A stretch of 64,000 bases of DNA from Candidatus Melainabacteria bacterium (GCA_016716405.1 JADJWK010000002.1:930001-994000); one strand, 5' to 3'; shown: positions 52,654-60,778, numbered from the stretch's first letter. Numbers and translations: made by a program. Notes: generated by a model not told the origin, from the letters alone.

Positions 52654-53303
52654 GGTGTGAGTGCTGACTCCTCGCTCGGGCTCTCATCGAGATCAGGCTT
52701 GCGTACTTGAAAGACGAATTTCACATCCTTGACGGTATGATGAGGAAGTCTGTCTCGGTAGGTCCACTTGCTCATATCGAAGGTCGGTTCGGGGATATTG
52801 CAGATATTGTGGACGAAAGTGACCTGTACCGGACGAGAGTCGGGATTGTCATTGGCTCTGGCGATATAACGCCCGAAAACGGGCAGGAATTGCTCGTAGC
52901 CGGGCCAGGGCATGTTGTCCAGGAACATCTTGCGCAGCTTCTCGCGCTTGAAGTGCTCCCTCTCGCTCATCAGGTCGAAGCGGGGAAACTCATAGAGCCT
53001 GGTGGAGCCGTCCTGGAAAGTGACCACGGCGGTCTCGTGATAGATGACATTGCGCACTTCCGGGCAGAAAAGCGACCAGTACTGGGTCCAGCCGAAAGCG
53101 ATCATGGGGGGGTGGGTATAGGGCACCACCGCTTCTTTGAAGGGGCATTCGTCCATGAACCAGATCAGGCAATCGGCGATATAGAAAGCAAAAAAGACCG
53201 ATAGTATCGCCATCCAGGTCTTGTCCAGCGGCGTCCGGCGAGGCGCATGCTCAAGGGCCTCCTGCACGGTCATCGGTTTCAAGCTGGGGCTCTGGTCCGG
53301 CAA
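52650..53303 (-). CDS. HTTM-associated single-span partner protein, copy A
   Basis: The 217-residue protein has one membrane span near residues 30-48 and a shared domain beyond it. The core block is 'WTQYWSLFCPEVRNVIYHETAVVTFQDGSTRLYEFPRFDLMSEREHFKREKLRKMF', then a periplasmic beta-rich part ending in 'LPHHTVKDVKFVFQV'. Copies B and C, in the divergent module, share the W-x-L-F-x-P-E/D block and 'F-x-D-G-S-x-R-L-Y-E-[FW]-P-R'. I recognise no named family; it always sits beside HTTM here, so it is probably its dedicated subunit. Confidence 0.75.
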   Translation of the reverse strand: MPDQSPSLKPMTVQEALEHAPRRTPLDKTWMAILSVFFAFYIADCLIWFMDECPFKEAVVPYTHPPMIAFGWTQYWSLFCPEVRNVIYHETAVVTFQDGSTRLYEFPRFDLMSEREHFKREKLRKMFLDNMPWPGYEQFLPVFGRYIARANDNPDSRPVQVTFVHNICNIPEPTFDMSKWTYRDRLPHHTVKDVKFVFQVRKPDLDESPSEESALTP

Positions 53304-53455
53304 ATTCGACCCTCGGAAATAGCCGTACTAAAATCGTAACTGGTAGGCTATTAATGCTTGTTTTTGCTACCTGACTTAAGTTTAACATCAGGCAGAGAAG
53401 ACCGAGAACAGGTATAGGTGGGGTAACCGGTAATGCCGTTACAGGAGCGATCGAG

Positions 53456-54040
53456 CTGAGCGTACGTCAGATATTTATAAGCCTGTTCATCGTCGCCTAT
53501 CTTCTCGTGGCGGCTCTGCAAAACCTGCCCGATAGCAAGTGCGCTGCGGCTCTGGCGGTCAAGCCCCTGGTCTTGCTTTTCGGTCTCACCCAGCGCTGGA
53601 ATCTGTTCGCGCCGGAGATCAGGACCATGAATCAATACTCCATGTGTCTCATAACCTTCAAGGACGGCTCCCAGAGGCTCTACGAATGGCCTCGCATCGA
53701 GCTTCTCTCGGTTTTCGATCGTTTCACCTATTTGAAAGTCCGGCGATTCGTCTCGGAATACTGGGCCAATCCCTTCGACAATCGCGGCAAGCTCTGGCCT
53801 TACGGAGCGCCATTCATGGTGGCGGCCAATTTCGATCCGGACAATCCGCCCGCGACTATCACCAATATTTTCCGCGGTCAAAAGGTACCGCCTTTCGATC
53901 GGTTCACCAGGCGGGCGAATATGCCCAGAGGCTATGTTCTCGATGCCACCATGCGTTTTCCCGTGAACCGGTCCAGTATGTCGACAGTTATGCCTGACGA
54001 GAAGTCGTGGCAGGGATATTTCCCGGAAGTGGCGCCATGA
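53456..54040 (+). CDS. HTTM-associated single-span partner protein, copy B (probable CTG start)
   Basis: The only standard in-frame start is GTG 53507, but that would remove the membrane span that copies A and C have. The frame remains open upstream to 53375. A CTG at 53456 lies eight bases after AGGAG and opens directly on S-V-R-Q-I-F-I-S-L-F-I-V-A-Y-L-L-V, which is the expected span. I therefore annotate a CTG start (194 residues). The family block 'QRWNLFAPEIRTMN...FKDGSQRLYEWPRIELLS' follows. First gene of the divergent HTTM module; the divergent spacer with copy A is 152 bases. Confidence 0.65.
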   Translation: MSVRQIFISLFIVAYLLVAALQNLPDSKCAAALAVKPLVLLFGLTQRWNLFAPEIRTMNQYSMCLITFKDGSQRLYEWPRIELLSVFDRFTYLKVRRFVSEYWANPFDNRGKLWPYGAPFMVAANFDPDNPPATITNIFRGQKVPPFDRFTRRANMPRGYVLDATMRFPVNRSSMSTVMPDEKSWQGYFPEVAP

Positions 54041-54966
54041 AGGCAATCGCTGGAGCCCTGTCGGCCTGGAGACAATTCTGGTTCGAGCCGGTTAGCGTCA
54101 GGCCCATCTGTCTCTTCCGGATTCTTTTCGGCATTTTCCTGGCCGTCAACCTCCTCGGTCATTATCTCCCTTATTACAGGCTCTTCTTCAGCGTCGACGC
54201 CGTCTATCCAACGGCGCCCCTGTTTTTTTTCAAGTACGGAAGCAATCAAGTCTTCGATCTCCTTCTCCTTCTCCCTCCTGAAGATTCTTTCCGGCTGGGC
54301 TTCATCTATATGGGCGTGGCCGCTTCCATTTTCATGGCTGTCGGGCTTTTCACGAGGGTTTCGACCATAGTGGCTTTCGCCTGCCTGCTGAGCCTGAACA
54401 ATCATTTCCCTCTGATGCTGAACGCCGGGGACAATTATGCCCGGCTCTGCCTCCTCTTTCTCTGCTTCGCGCCCTGCGACAGAGCTTTCAGCCTGGATAA
54501 TCTTCTCTTTCGAAAGGAGCCGCCGGAGCAGTTCTTCGAGCCCTGGCCTCAGCGGCTGATCCAGATTCAGTTCGCCTTCATCTTCTTCATCAACTGGATC
54601 TATAAAGTGTGCGGCGACATCTGGACCGACGGATCGGCAGTTTATTATGCCACCAGGCTCACGGAGTTCTACCGGCTGCCCATGCCGGTTTTCCTGGACT
54701 CTGCTTTTGGTTGCAAGCTGGCTACCTGGTCGACTCTCTGGATCGAGTTTCTGCTTTTCACATTCATCTGGCCGAAGAAGACCCGAAACTATGTGGTGGT
54801 CGCTGGCGTGCTCTTCCAGCTCGGTCTGGACTGGTGCTTCAATCTCGGTATGTTCGAGTATTTTTTCATCGCCACCTATTTGCTCTTCGCCGATCCCGCT
54901 ACCATCGAGTCGATTCTCGCTTCGGTCTCGAGGAAGAGGGCACCGGAGGCGGTGGCAAATGAATGA
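54037..54966 (+). CDS. HTTM-domain membrane protein
   Basis: From ATG 54037, overlapping the upstream stop by four bases, the protein is 309 residues. Its HTTM features parallel the divergent fusion protein: 'FRILFGIFLAVNLLGHYLPYYRLFF', 'VGLFTRVSTIVAFACLLSLNNHFPLMLNAGDNYARLCLL', 'FFINWIYKVCGDIWTDGSAVYYATRL'. It lacks the DCC domain. Probably works with the flanking partner proteins B and C. The next gene starts at 54959, with an eight-base overlap. Confidence 0.88.
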   Translation: MKAIAGALSAWRQFWFEPVSVRPICLFRILFGIFLAVNLLGHYLPYYRLFFSVDAVYPTAPLFFFKYGSNQVFDLLLLLPPEDSFRLGFIYMGVAASIFMAVGLFTRVSTIVAFACLLSLNNHFPLMLNAGDNYARLCLLFLCFAPCDRAFSLDNLLFRKEPPEQFFEPWPQRLIQIQFAFIFFINWIYKVCGDIWTDGSAVYYATRLTEFYRLPMPVFLDSAFGCKLATWSTLWIEFLLFTFIWPKKTRNYVVVAGVLFQLGLDWCFNLGMFEYFFIATYLLFADPATIESILASVSRKRAPEAVANE

Positions 54967-55570
54967 GAAGCCCCCCGCTCTCAGCGTCAGCGAAGCAGAC
55001 CGCCAGGGTCCCGGCAGGGCCATCGAAGCCGGCTCCTGGAGAGTGTTTCTCACCTGTTTCATCGTGATCTATCTGGTCGTCTCCAATCTCGTCTCCCTTT
55101 CGCACTATCCCGAGCTCAATCAGAAGCTCCGGCCCTGTATGCGTCCCTTGCGGGCCCTCTCCGGGGTGGAGACGATCTGGCAGCTTTTCGCCCCGGACAT
55201 GCGCCTGATGAATTTTCACAATACCGCCATCATTACTTTCGAGGACGGCTCCCAGCGTCTCTATGAGTTTCCTCGTTTCGACCTTATGAGCCGTTTCGAG
55301 GCTTTCAAGCATTACAAGCTGCAGAAGCTTTTCCATGACTATATGTCGAACCCGGTGGGGGTCGCTTACCGTCCTGCCATAGCCCGTTATATCGCCAGCA
55401 GTGTCTCGTCTCCGGGCAACCGGGCTGAAATGGTCACTTTCTGCTTCAATTTCGTATCACTGCCGGAGCCCTCCCCGGAGAGAGTCCTCTCTCAGAAGAG
55501 ACTGCCCCATCACGTCACCAAAGACTCTCATTTCGTTTTCGAGGTGAGACCGGGCGATCTGTTCGAATAG
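54959..55570 (+). CDS. HTTM-associated single-span partner protein, copy C
   Basis: From ATG 54959, 203 residues. Single span near residues 30-47 (VFLTCFIVIYLVVSNLVSL). The family block reads 'ETIWQLFAPDMRLMNFHNTAIITFEDGSQRLYEFPRFDLMSRFEAFKHYKLQKLF', and the end 'LPHHVTKDSHFVFEVRPGDL' closely matches copy A, so A and C are the closer pair. A plus-strand hairpin terminator follows at 55622-55653. Confidence 0.8.
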   Translation: MNEKPPALSVSEADRQGPGRAIEAGSWRVFLTCFIVIYLVVSNLVSLSHYPELNQKLRPCMRPLRALSGVETIWQLFAPDMRLMNFHNTAIITFEDGSQRLYEFPRFDLMSRFEAFKHYKLQKLFHDYMSNPVGVAYRPAIARYIASSVSSPGNRAEMVTFCFNFVSLPEPSPERVLSQKRLPHHVTKDSHFVFEVRPGDLFE

Positions 55571-55590
55571 AAAAGCCTGCAAAAAGAGGT

Positions 55591-55613
55591 CTCCCCGGCA
55601 GCATGCCGGGGAG
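55591..55613 (-). terminator. Hairpin terminator of the first collagen-tailed gene
   Basis: A perfect nine-base-pair stem CTCCCCGGC/GCCGGGGAG with a five-base loop. Read on the minus strand it runs into ACCTCTTTTTG. A counterpart of near-identical sequence closes the second collagen gene (58559-58581). Confidence 0.85.
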
Positions 55614-55621
55614 CCTTTGAT

Positions 55622-55653
55622 GAGCTAAAGGGTGTAGGCAATTTAGCTCTTTT
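55622..55653 (+). terminator. Hairpin terminator of the HTTM module
   Basis: GAGCTAAA (55622-55629) pairs with TTTAGCTC (55642-55649) around a 12-base loop and is followed by TTTTC on the plus strand. It is placed to end transcription of the gene at 54959-55570. Confidence 0.7.
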
Positions 55654-55663
55654 CTCGAGAGGA

Positions 55664-58012
55664 CTAACCCTCCGAAGATGTCGGGCCGCCAGGACCGGCA
55701 GGACCACCCGGGCCGCCCGGACCACCGGGACCGCTGGGACCGAGGGGACCGGCAGGACCGAGAGGGCCGCTGGGACCGAGAGGACCGCTTGGTCCACCTG
55801 GACCGCCGGGACCACCGGGACCGCTTGGACCGCCGGGACCGCTGGGACCACCGGGACCGCTGGGACCGCCGGGACCGCCGGGACCGCTGGGACCGCCTGG
55901 ACCACTGGGACCACCGGGACCTGTGGGACCGCCTGGACCACCGGGTCCACCGGGACCGCTGGGACCGCTTGGACCGCCGGGACCGCTGGGACCACCGGGA
56001 CCACCGGGACCCTTGGGACCGCTGGGACCGCCGGGACCGCTGGGACCGCCGGGACCACTGGGACCGCCGGGACCGCTTGGACCCTTGGGACCGCCGGGAC
56101 CGCTGGGACCGCCGGGACCGCCTGGACCCTTGGGACCGCTGGGACCGCCGGGACCGCTTGGACCTTTGGGACCGCCGGGACCGGCAGGACCGCCAGGACC
56201 TACTGGGCCCTTGGGACCGCTGGGACCGCCGGGACCGCCGGGACCTTTGGGACCGCCGGGACCGCTTGGACCTTTAGGACCGCCGGGACCGCTGGGACCT
56301 TTCGGACCACCGGGACCGCTGGGACCGCCGGGACCGGCCGGACCACCGGGACCCTTGGGACCGCCAGGACCGCCCGGACCACCGGGACCGCTGGGACCCT
56401 TGGGACCGCCAGGACCGGCAGGACCGCCAGGACCGACGGGACCCTTGGGACCGGCAGGACCGCCGGGACCGCCGGGACCACCGGGACCGCTGGGACCCTT
56501 GGGACCGCCAGGACCGGCAGGACCGCCAGGACCTACGGGACCCTTGGGACCACTGGGACCACCGGGACCACCCGGACCCTTGGGACCGGCAGGACCGCCG
56601 GGACCGCTGGGACCGCCTGGGCCGCCGGGACCGCCGGGACCACTCGGACCTTTTGGACCACCCGGTCCGGCAGGACCGCCGGGACCGACCGGACCTTTGG
56701 GACCGGCAGGACCGCCGGGGCCGCCCGGACCTTTCGGGCCGCCGGGACCTTTGGGACCGCCCGGACCTTTGGGACCGCCCGGACCGGCAGGGCCTTTGGG
56801 ACCGGCAGGACCCTTGGGACCACCGGGACCCTTGGGACCACCGGGACCTTTGGGACCACCGGGACCACCGGGACCGCCCGGACCTTTGGGACCGCCGGGA
56901 CCGGCAGGACCACCGGGACCGCCGGGACCTTTGGGACCGCCAGGACCACCGGGACCTTTAGGACCGCCCGGACCACCGGGACCCTTGGGACCGCCGGGAC
57001 CACCGGGACCTTTGGGACCGGCAGGACCACCGGGACCGGCAGGACCGCCGGGTCCGCCAGGACCACCGGGACCACCGGGACCCTTGGGACCGCCGGGACC
57101 GGCAGGACCGCCAGGACCGGCAGGACCGCCAGGACCGGCAGGACCGCCGGGACCGGCAGGACCGCCGGGACCACCGGGACCTTTGGGACCACCGGGACCG
57201 GCAGGACCGCCGGGACCACCGGGACCGCCGGGACCACCGGGACCGAGAGGACCGCCGGGACCTTGAGGACCGCCGGGACCTTTGGGACCGCCGGGACCCT
57301 GAGGACCGCCGGGACCGTTCGGACCGAGAGGACCGAGGGGACCGCCGGGTCCGAGAGGACCGCCGGTGGTGGTGTTGACGTTACCGATGATCGGATCGCC
57401 AGCCACGTTGGCGACGACGACAGGACCGAGGGTGTTTGTAATCGGGAAGGTATACAAACTCTGGAACTGCATCTCGTTGCCGCTGTTGCCCTGGAAGTGA
57501 GCGCCGAAAAAGAAAATCGGCGCCGGAATCCGGGCATTCAGAGTAGTGCGGACCATGACGAATGGTCCGGGCGCTCCGGTATCCGGGGTCGGCATGACGC
57601 TCTGGTTGACACCGCCGGAGCTACCGCTTGTGGTAGTGGTGGCGGCGCCCGCCATGGGCAGTGCCGGGTGGTGCTGGTAGTAATCCTCGAAAACAACAAG
57701 CTGGGCTGTGAAACTCGTAATCACGAAACCGGGAGCCCCGGTCTGGTGATGGGTGAGCGCAGCGTTCATGGCTTGCTGGGCATCTACTGGCGTGGACATC
57801 ATGCCGGCGGCGCGGGCGCAATCTCTCGCCGCCCTGTCGCACATGTCAGCCGAGAAGATGAGGATGCAGATATTGAAGCTCAAAGCGCAGACGACGATGA
57901 GAATCGCGACGACTGCGGCGAGCTCGATAGCTGTAATTCCTCGGAAACGATTAAGCCGCGAAGCAAGCCTTGCTCGAAGACCCGATCGCCGGCTCGGAGA
58001 TCGATTACTCAC
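55664..58012 (-). CDS. Collagen-like TadE pseudopilin, copy 1
   Basis: This 782-residue protein starts at GTG 58012 behind AAAGGAGG. Its head has an Arg-rich leader, then 'GITAIELAAVVAILIVVCALSFNICIL', the TadE/type-IV-pilin-like segment with Glu five residues into the cleavage motif and one long hydrophobic helix. Residues about 50-210 form a globular domain with 'CDRAARDCARAAG'. From about residue 214 to 777 there are some 187 uninterrupted Gly-Pro-X triplets, X being Gly, Ala, Ser, Lys or Leu. The tail ends in T-S-S-E-G. Lys is the only charged residue in the triplets. Likely exported and assembled as a triple-helical extension of a Tad-type fibre. Confidence 0.88.
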   Translation of the reverse strand: MSNRSPSRRSGLRARLASRLNRFRGITAIELAAVVAILIVVCALSFNICILIFSADMCDRAARDCARAAGMMSTPVDAQQAMNAALTHHQTGAPGFVITSFTAQLVVFEDYYQHHPALPMAGAATTTTSGSSGGVNQSVMPTPDTGAPGPFVMVRTTLNARIPAPIFFFGAHFQGNSGNEMQFQSLYTFPITNTLGPVVVANVAGDPIIGNVNTTTGGPLGPGGPLGPLGPNGPGGPQGPGGPKGPGGPQGPGGPLGPGGPGGPGGPGGPAGPGGPKGPGGPGGPAGPGGPAGPGGPAGPGGPAGPGGPKGPGGPGGPGGPGGPAGPGGPAGPKGPGGPGGPKGPGGPGGPKGPGGPGGPKGPGGPGGPAGPGGPKGPGGPGGPGGPKGPGGPKGPGGPKGPAGPKGPAGPGGPKGPGGPKGPGGPKGPGGPGGPAGPKGPVGPGGPAGPGGPKGPSGPGGPGGPGGPSGPGGPAGPKGPGGPGGPSGPKGPVGPGGPAGPGGPKGPSGPGGPGGPGGPAGPKGPVGPGGPAGPGGPKGPSGPGGPGGPGGPKGPGGPAGPGGPSGPGGPKGPSGPGGPKGPSGPGGPKGPGGPGGPSGPKGPVGPGGPAGPGGPKGPSGPGGPSGPKGPGGPGGPSGPGGPKGPSGPGGPSGPGGPSGPGGPSGPKGPGGPGGPSGPGGPSGPSGPGGPGGPGGPTGPGGPSGPGGPSGPGGPGGPSGPGGPSGPGGPSGPGGPGGPGGPSGPLGPSGPLGPAGPLGPSGPGGPGGPGGPAGPGGPTSSEG
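55680..57365 (-). repeat. Long collagen-like Gly-Pro-X coding repeat, copy 1
   Basis: About 187 nine-base units of the form GGN-CCN-NNN (minus strand) encode the collagen tail. Because the unit is nearly its own reverse complement, the opposite strand is also free of stops in one frame over more than 1.3 kb. Confidence 0.92.
57366..58012 (-). repeat. Duplicated TadE-like head, copy 1 (pairs with 60107-60756)
   Basis: The head coding region is almost identical to that of copy 2 at a constant offset of 2741 bases (for example, the gtgttgacg motif at 57372 and 60113). Only the extreme 5' end and a few codons differ. The near-identity points to a recent tandem duplication or ongoing gene conversion. 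Confidence 0.9.
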
Positions 58013-58620
58013 CTAACCTCCTTTATTCATGAGACTCTTTACTATCCTACTACAATAGAGCGATCTGAAGGATTCGTGAAAGCTTTACTGGATCGGCGTT
58101 TCGGGGTGTTGATCATCCGTGGTATCGTAGTGCTGATGGTGGAAAGCGGCTTTTGGCAAGTTTCTCGATGCATGCGCGTGATCGGGCAAACGTGCATGAA
58201 TAGTGAAAAGTGGCGAAAATAGTGCCGGGGCGGCAATGATTTAATCTGGCGAAGTGCTGTCTATCGCCGCGATACCGATGAATTGTCATATCCGGGCAAG
58301 GGTGGAAATCGCGCAAACGCAGTGGTGGCTGGAGATAGGCACGAATTGACAATCTTGCGCGAATCTTTCGAGTGCTCGCAATCGCTGTGAGTCCGGGGAT
58401 TCACGCCAGCAGCCTCTTCCAGAGCTTGTCTGAGGGCTCGAGATTAATTGTGAAAATGGCGGCAATCAGCTCCTCTTGCTCGAATTCTCGATGAATGCGC
58501 TCTGCAAGCATTCCTATATAGAGGATACCTGGTCCGAAAAAGTCCCCAATAAAAAGGTCTCCCCGGTAGCAGACCGGGGAGCCAGACTTTCGTTTTTTGT
58601 TTGCGATGTCCCTGGGGGAA
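58013..58620 (-). other. 608-base interval between the two collagen genes
   Basis: Mostly non-coding. It holds the terminator of copy 2 at its right end and the promoter/leader of copy 1 at its left end, with the GTG-proximal AAAGGAGG. One short minus-strand frame (58401-58511, 36 residues: MLAERIHREFEQEELIAAIF... ) looks protein-like (helical, mixed charge), but its AGGA abuts the ATG. I leave it uncalled; it could be a small gene or the fragment of a lost one. Nothing else convincing. Confidence 0.5.
58559..58581 (-). terminator. Hairpin terminator of the second collagen-tailed gene
   Basis: Stem CTCCCCGGT/ACCGGGGAG with a five-base AGCAG loop. On the minus strand it is followed by ACCTTTTTATT. 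Near-identical to the terminator of copy 1, so the duplicated unit included the terminator. Confidence 0.85.
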
Positions 58621-60756
58621 CTAGCCTTCCGAAGAAGTGGGACCACCAGGACCGGCTGGACCACCGGGACCACCGGGACCACCGGGACCGCTGGGACCGA
58701 GAGGGCCGGCAGGACCGAGAGGACCGCTGGGACCGAGAGGACCGCTGGGACCACCGGGACCACCGGGACCGCCGGGACCGCTGGGACCGCCGGGACCGCT
58801 GGGACCACCGGGACCGGCAGGACCGCTGGGACCACCGGGACCGCTTGGGCCACCGGGACCGCTTGGACCACCAGGACCGCTTGGACCACCGGGACCACTG
58901 GGACCACCGGGACCGCTGGGACCGGCAGGACCGCCGGGACCACTGGGACCGCCGGGACCGGCAGGACCGCCAGGACCGCTGGGACCACCGGGACCGCTGG
59001 GACCACCGGGACCACCGGGACCACCTGGACCACTTGGACCTTTAGGACCGCCAGGACCGGCAGGACCGCCAGGACCGCTGGGACCGCCAGGACCGGCAGG
59101 ACCTTTGGGACCACCGGGTCCACCGGGACCGCTTGGACCTTTGGGACCGCCTGGTCCGGCAGGACCACCGGGACCACCGGGACCCTTGGGACCGCTGGGA
59201 CCACCGGGACCGCTGGGACCGCCAGGACCGGCAGGACCTTTGGGTCCACCAGGACCGGCAGGGCCACCAGGGCCTACGGGACCCTTGGGACCGCTGGGAC
59301 CGCCGGGACCACCGGGACCGCCGGGACCGGCAGGACCTTTGGGACCACCGGGACCACCGGGACCGGCAGGACCGACAGGACCCTTGGGACCGGCAGGACC
59401 GCCGGGACCGCCAGGACCCTTGGGACCGCTTGGACCGCCAGGACCGCTGGGACCGCCGGGACCGCCAGGACCTTTAGGACCACCGGGTCCGGCAGGACCG
59501 CCGGGACCTACGGGACCTTTGGGACCGGCAGGACCGCCGGGACCGCCAGGACCTTTAGGACCACCGGGACCTTTAGGACCACCGGGACCACCGGGACCGC
59601 TTGGACCCTTGGGACCGCCAGGACCGGCAGGACCACCGGGACCGCCAGGACCTTTGGGACCGGCAGGACCGCCAGGACCGGCAGGACCGCCAGGACCACC
59701 AGGGCCGGCAGGACCGCCAGGACCGGCAGGACCGCCGGGACCGCCAGGACCTTTAGGACCGGCAGGACCGCCAGGACCGGCAGGACCGCCAGGACCGGCA
59801 GGACCACCGGGACCACCGGGACCTTTAGGACCGCCAGGACCGGCAGGACCGCCAGGACCGGCAGGACCGCCAGGACCGGCAGGACCGCCAGGACCGGCAG
59901 GACCACCGGGACCACCGGGACCTTTGGGACCACCGGGACCGGCAGGACCGCCGGGACCACCGGGACCGCCGGGACCACCGGGACCGAGAGGACCGCCGGG
60001 ACCTTGAGGGCCGCCGGGACCTTTAGGACCGCCGGGACCCTGAGGACCGCCGGGACCGTTCGGACCGAGAGGACCGAGGGGACCGCCGGGTCCGAGAGGA
60101 CCACCGGTGGTGGTGTTGACGTTACCGATGATCGGATCGCCAGCTACGTTGGCGACGACGACAGGACCGAGGGTGTTTGTAATCGGGAAGGTATACAAAC
60201 TCTGGAACTGCATCTCGTTGCCGCTGTTGCCCTGGAAGTGAGCGCCGAAAAAGAAAATCGGCGCCGGAATCCGGGCATTCAGAGTAGTGCGGACCATGAC
60301 GAATGGTCCGGGCGCTCCGGTATCCGGGGTCGGCATGACGCTCTGGTTGACACCGCCGGAGGAACCACTGGTGGTGGTTGTGGCGGCGCCGACCATTGGC
60401 AGTGCCGGGTGATGCTGGTAGTAATCTTCGAAAACGACCAGCTGTGCGGTAAAGCTCGTAATCACAAAACCAGGCGCACCGGTCTGGTGGTGTGTCAGAG
60501 CTGCGTTCATCGCTCTTTGCGCGTCTGCCGGCGTGGACATCATACCTGCTGCACGGGCGCAATCCCTTGCTGCCCTGTCGCACATGTCCGCCGAGAAGAT
60601 AAGGATACAGATATTGAAGCTGAGTGCGCAGACGACGATAAGAATCGCTACCACGGCAGCCAGTTCGATGGCTGTTATACCGGTTATACTTCTTGTCAGG
60701 CGCGTCAAAAGTCTGGTTCTTAGACCTCTTCGCGAACGCGGAGATTGACTTTTCAC
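58621..60756 (-). CDS. Collagen-like TadE pseudopilin, copy 2
   Basis: The 711-residue twin of the gene at 55664-58012. The head (about 1-215) is almost the same ('GITAIELAAVVAILIVVCALSF', 'CDRAARDCARAAGMMSTPADAQRAMNAALTHHQTGAPG'), with a somewhat different leader (MKSQSPRSRRGLRTRLLTRLTRS). About 163 Gly-Pro-X triplets follow to residue 705, so the repeat is shorter than copy 1. X is again Gly, Ala, Ser, Lys or Leu. An exact CGGAGG lies before its ATG at 60756, just after the terminator-like hairpin that closes the VWA gene upstream. Same expected role as copy 1; different lengths suggest the tails vary by slippage. Confidence 0.88.
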   Translation of the reverse strand: MKSQSPRSRRGLRTRLLTRLTRSITGITAIELAAVVAILIVVCALSFNICILIFSADMCDRAARDCARAAGMMSTPADAQRAMNAALTHHQTGAPGFVITSFTAQLVVFEDYYQHHPALPMVGAATTTTSGSSGGVNQSVMPTPDTGAPGPFVMVRTTLNARIPAPIFFFGAHFQGNSGNEMQFQSLYTFPITNTLGPVVVANVAGDPIIGNVNTTTGGPLGPGGPLGPLGPNGPGGPQGPGGPKGPGGPQGPGGPLGPGGPGGPGGPGGPAGPGGPKGPGGPGGPAGPGGPAGPGGPAGPGGPAGPGGPKGPGGPGGPAGPGGPAGPGGPAGPKGPGGPGGPAGPGGPAGPGGPGGPAGPGGPAGPKGPGGPGGPAGPGGPKGPSGPGGPGGPKGPGGPKGPGGPGGPAGPKGPVGPGGPAGPGGPKGPGGPGGPSGPGGPSGPKGPGGPGGPAGPKGPVGPAGPGGPGGPKGPAGPGGPGGPGGPSGPKGPVGPGGPAGPGGPKGPAGPGGPSGPGGPSGPKGPGGPGGPAGPGGPKGPSGPGGPGGPKGPAGPGGPSGPGGPAGPGGPKGPSGPGGPGGPGGPSGPGGPSGPGGPAGPGGPSGPGGPAGPSGPGGPSGPGGPSGPGGPSGPGGPSGPGGPSGPAGPGGPSGPGGPSGPGGPGGPGGPSGPLGPSGPLGPAGPLGPSGPGGPGGPGGPAGPGGPTSSEG
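58635..60105 (-). repeat. Long collagen-like Gly-Pro-X coding repeat, copy 2
   Basis: About 163 nine-base Gly-Pro-X units on the minus strand. The order of X residues differs from copy 1 in the middle but agrees at both ends, as expected if the interior expands and contracts. Confidence 0.92.
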
Positions 60757-60778
60757 CGAACTTCCTCCGAAAAAAGAG

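Noticed and set aside
55923..57266. Long plus-strand open frame of Gly-Pro-Pro/Gly-Pro-Leu type opposite collagen copy 1
   Set aside because: It lacks any head domain or plausible start region and arises because the repeat unit is near-palindromic; the minus strand carries the pseudopilin head and ribosome binding site.
58401..58511. 36-residue minus-strand frame downstream of collagen copy 2
   Set aside because: Protein-like composition, but the ribosome binding site abuts the ATG and there is a terminator between it and the upstream gene; too little to call.
58621..60105. Regular nine-base repeats considered as a CRISPR-like array
   Set aside because: No spacers: the repeat is continuous coding sequence with a nine-base period and no cas genes nearby.
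58597..60723. 708-codon Gly-Thr-rich plus-strand frame and a 456-codon Gly-Pro-Pro frame opposite collagen copy 2
   Set aside because: Same cause: they mirror the repeat and the copy-2 coding strand, with low-complexity Thr-Gly/Arg-Thr composition.
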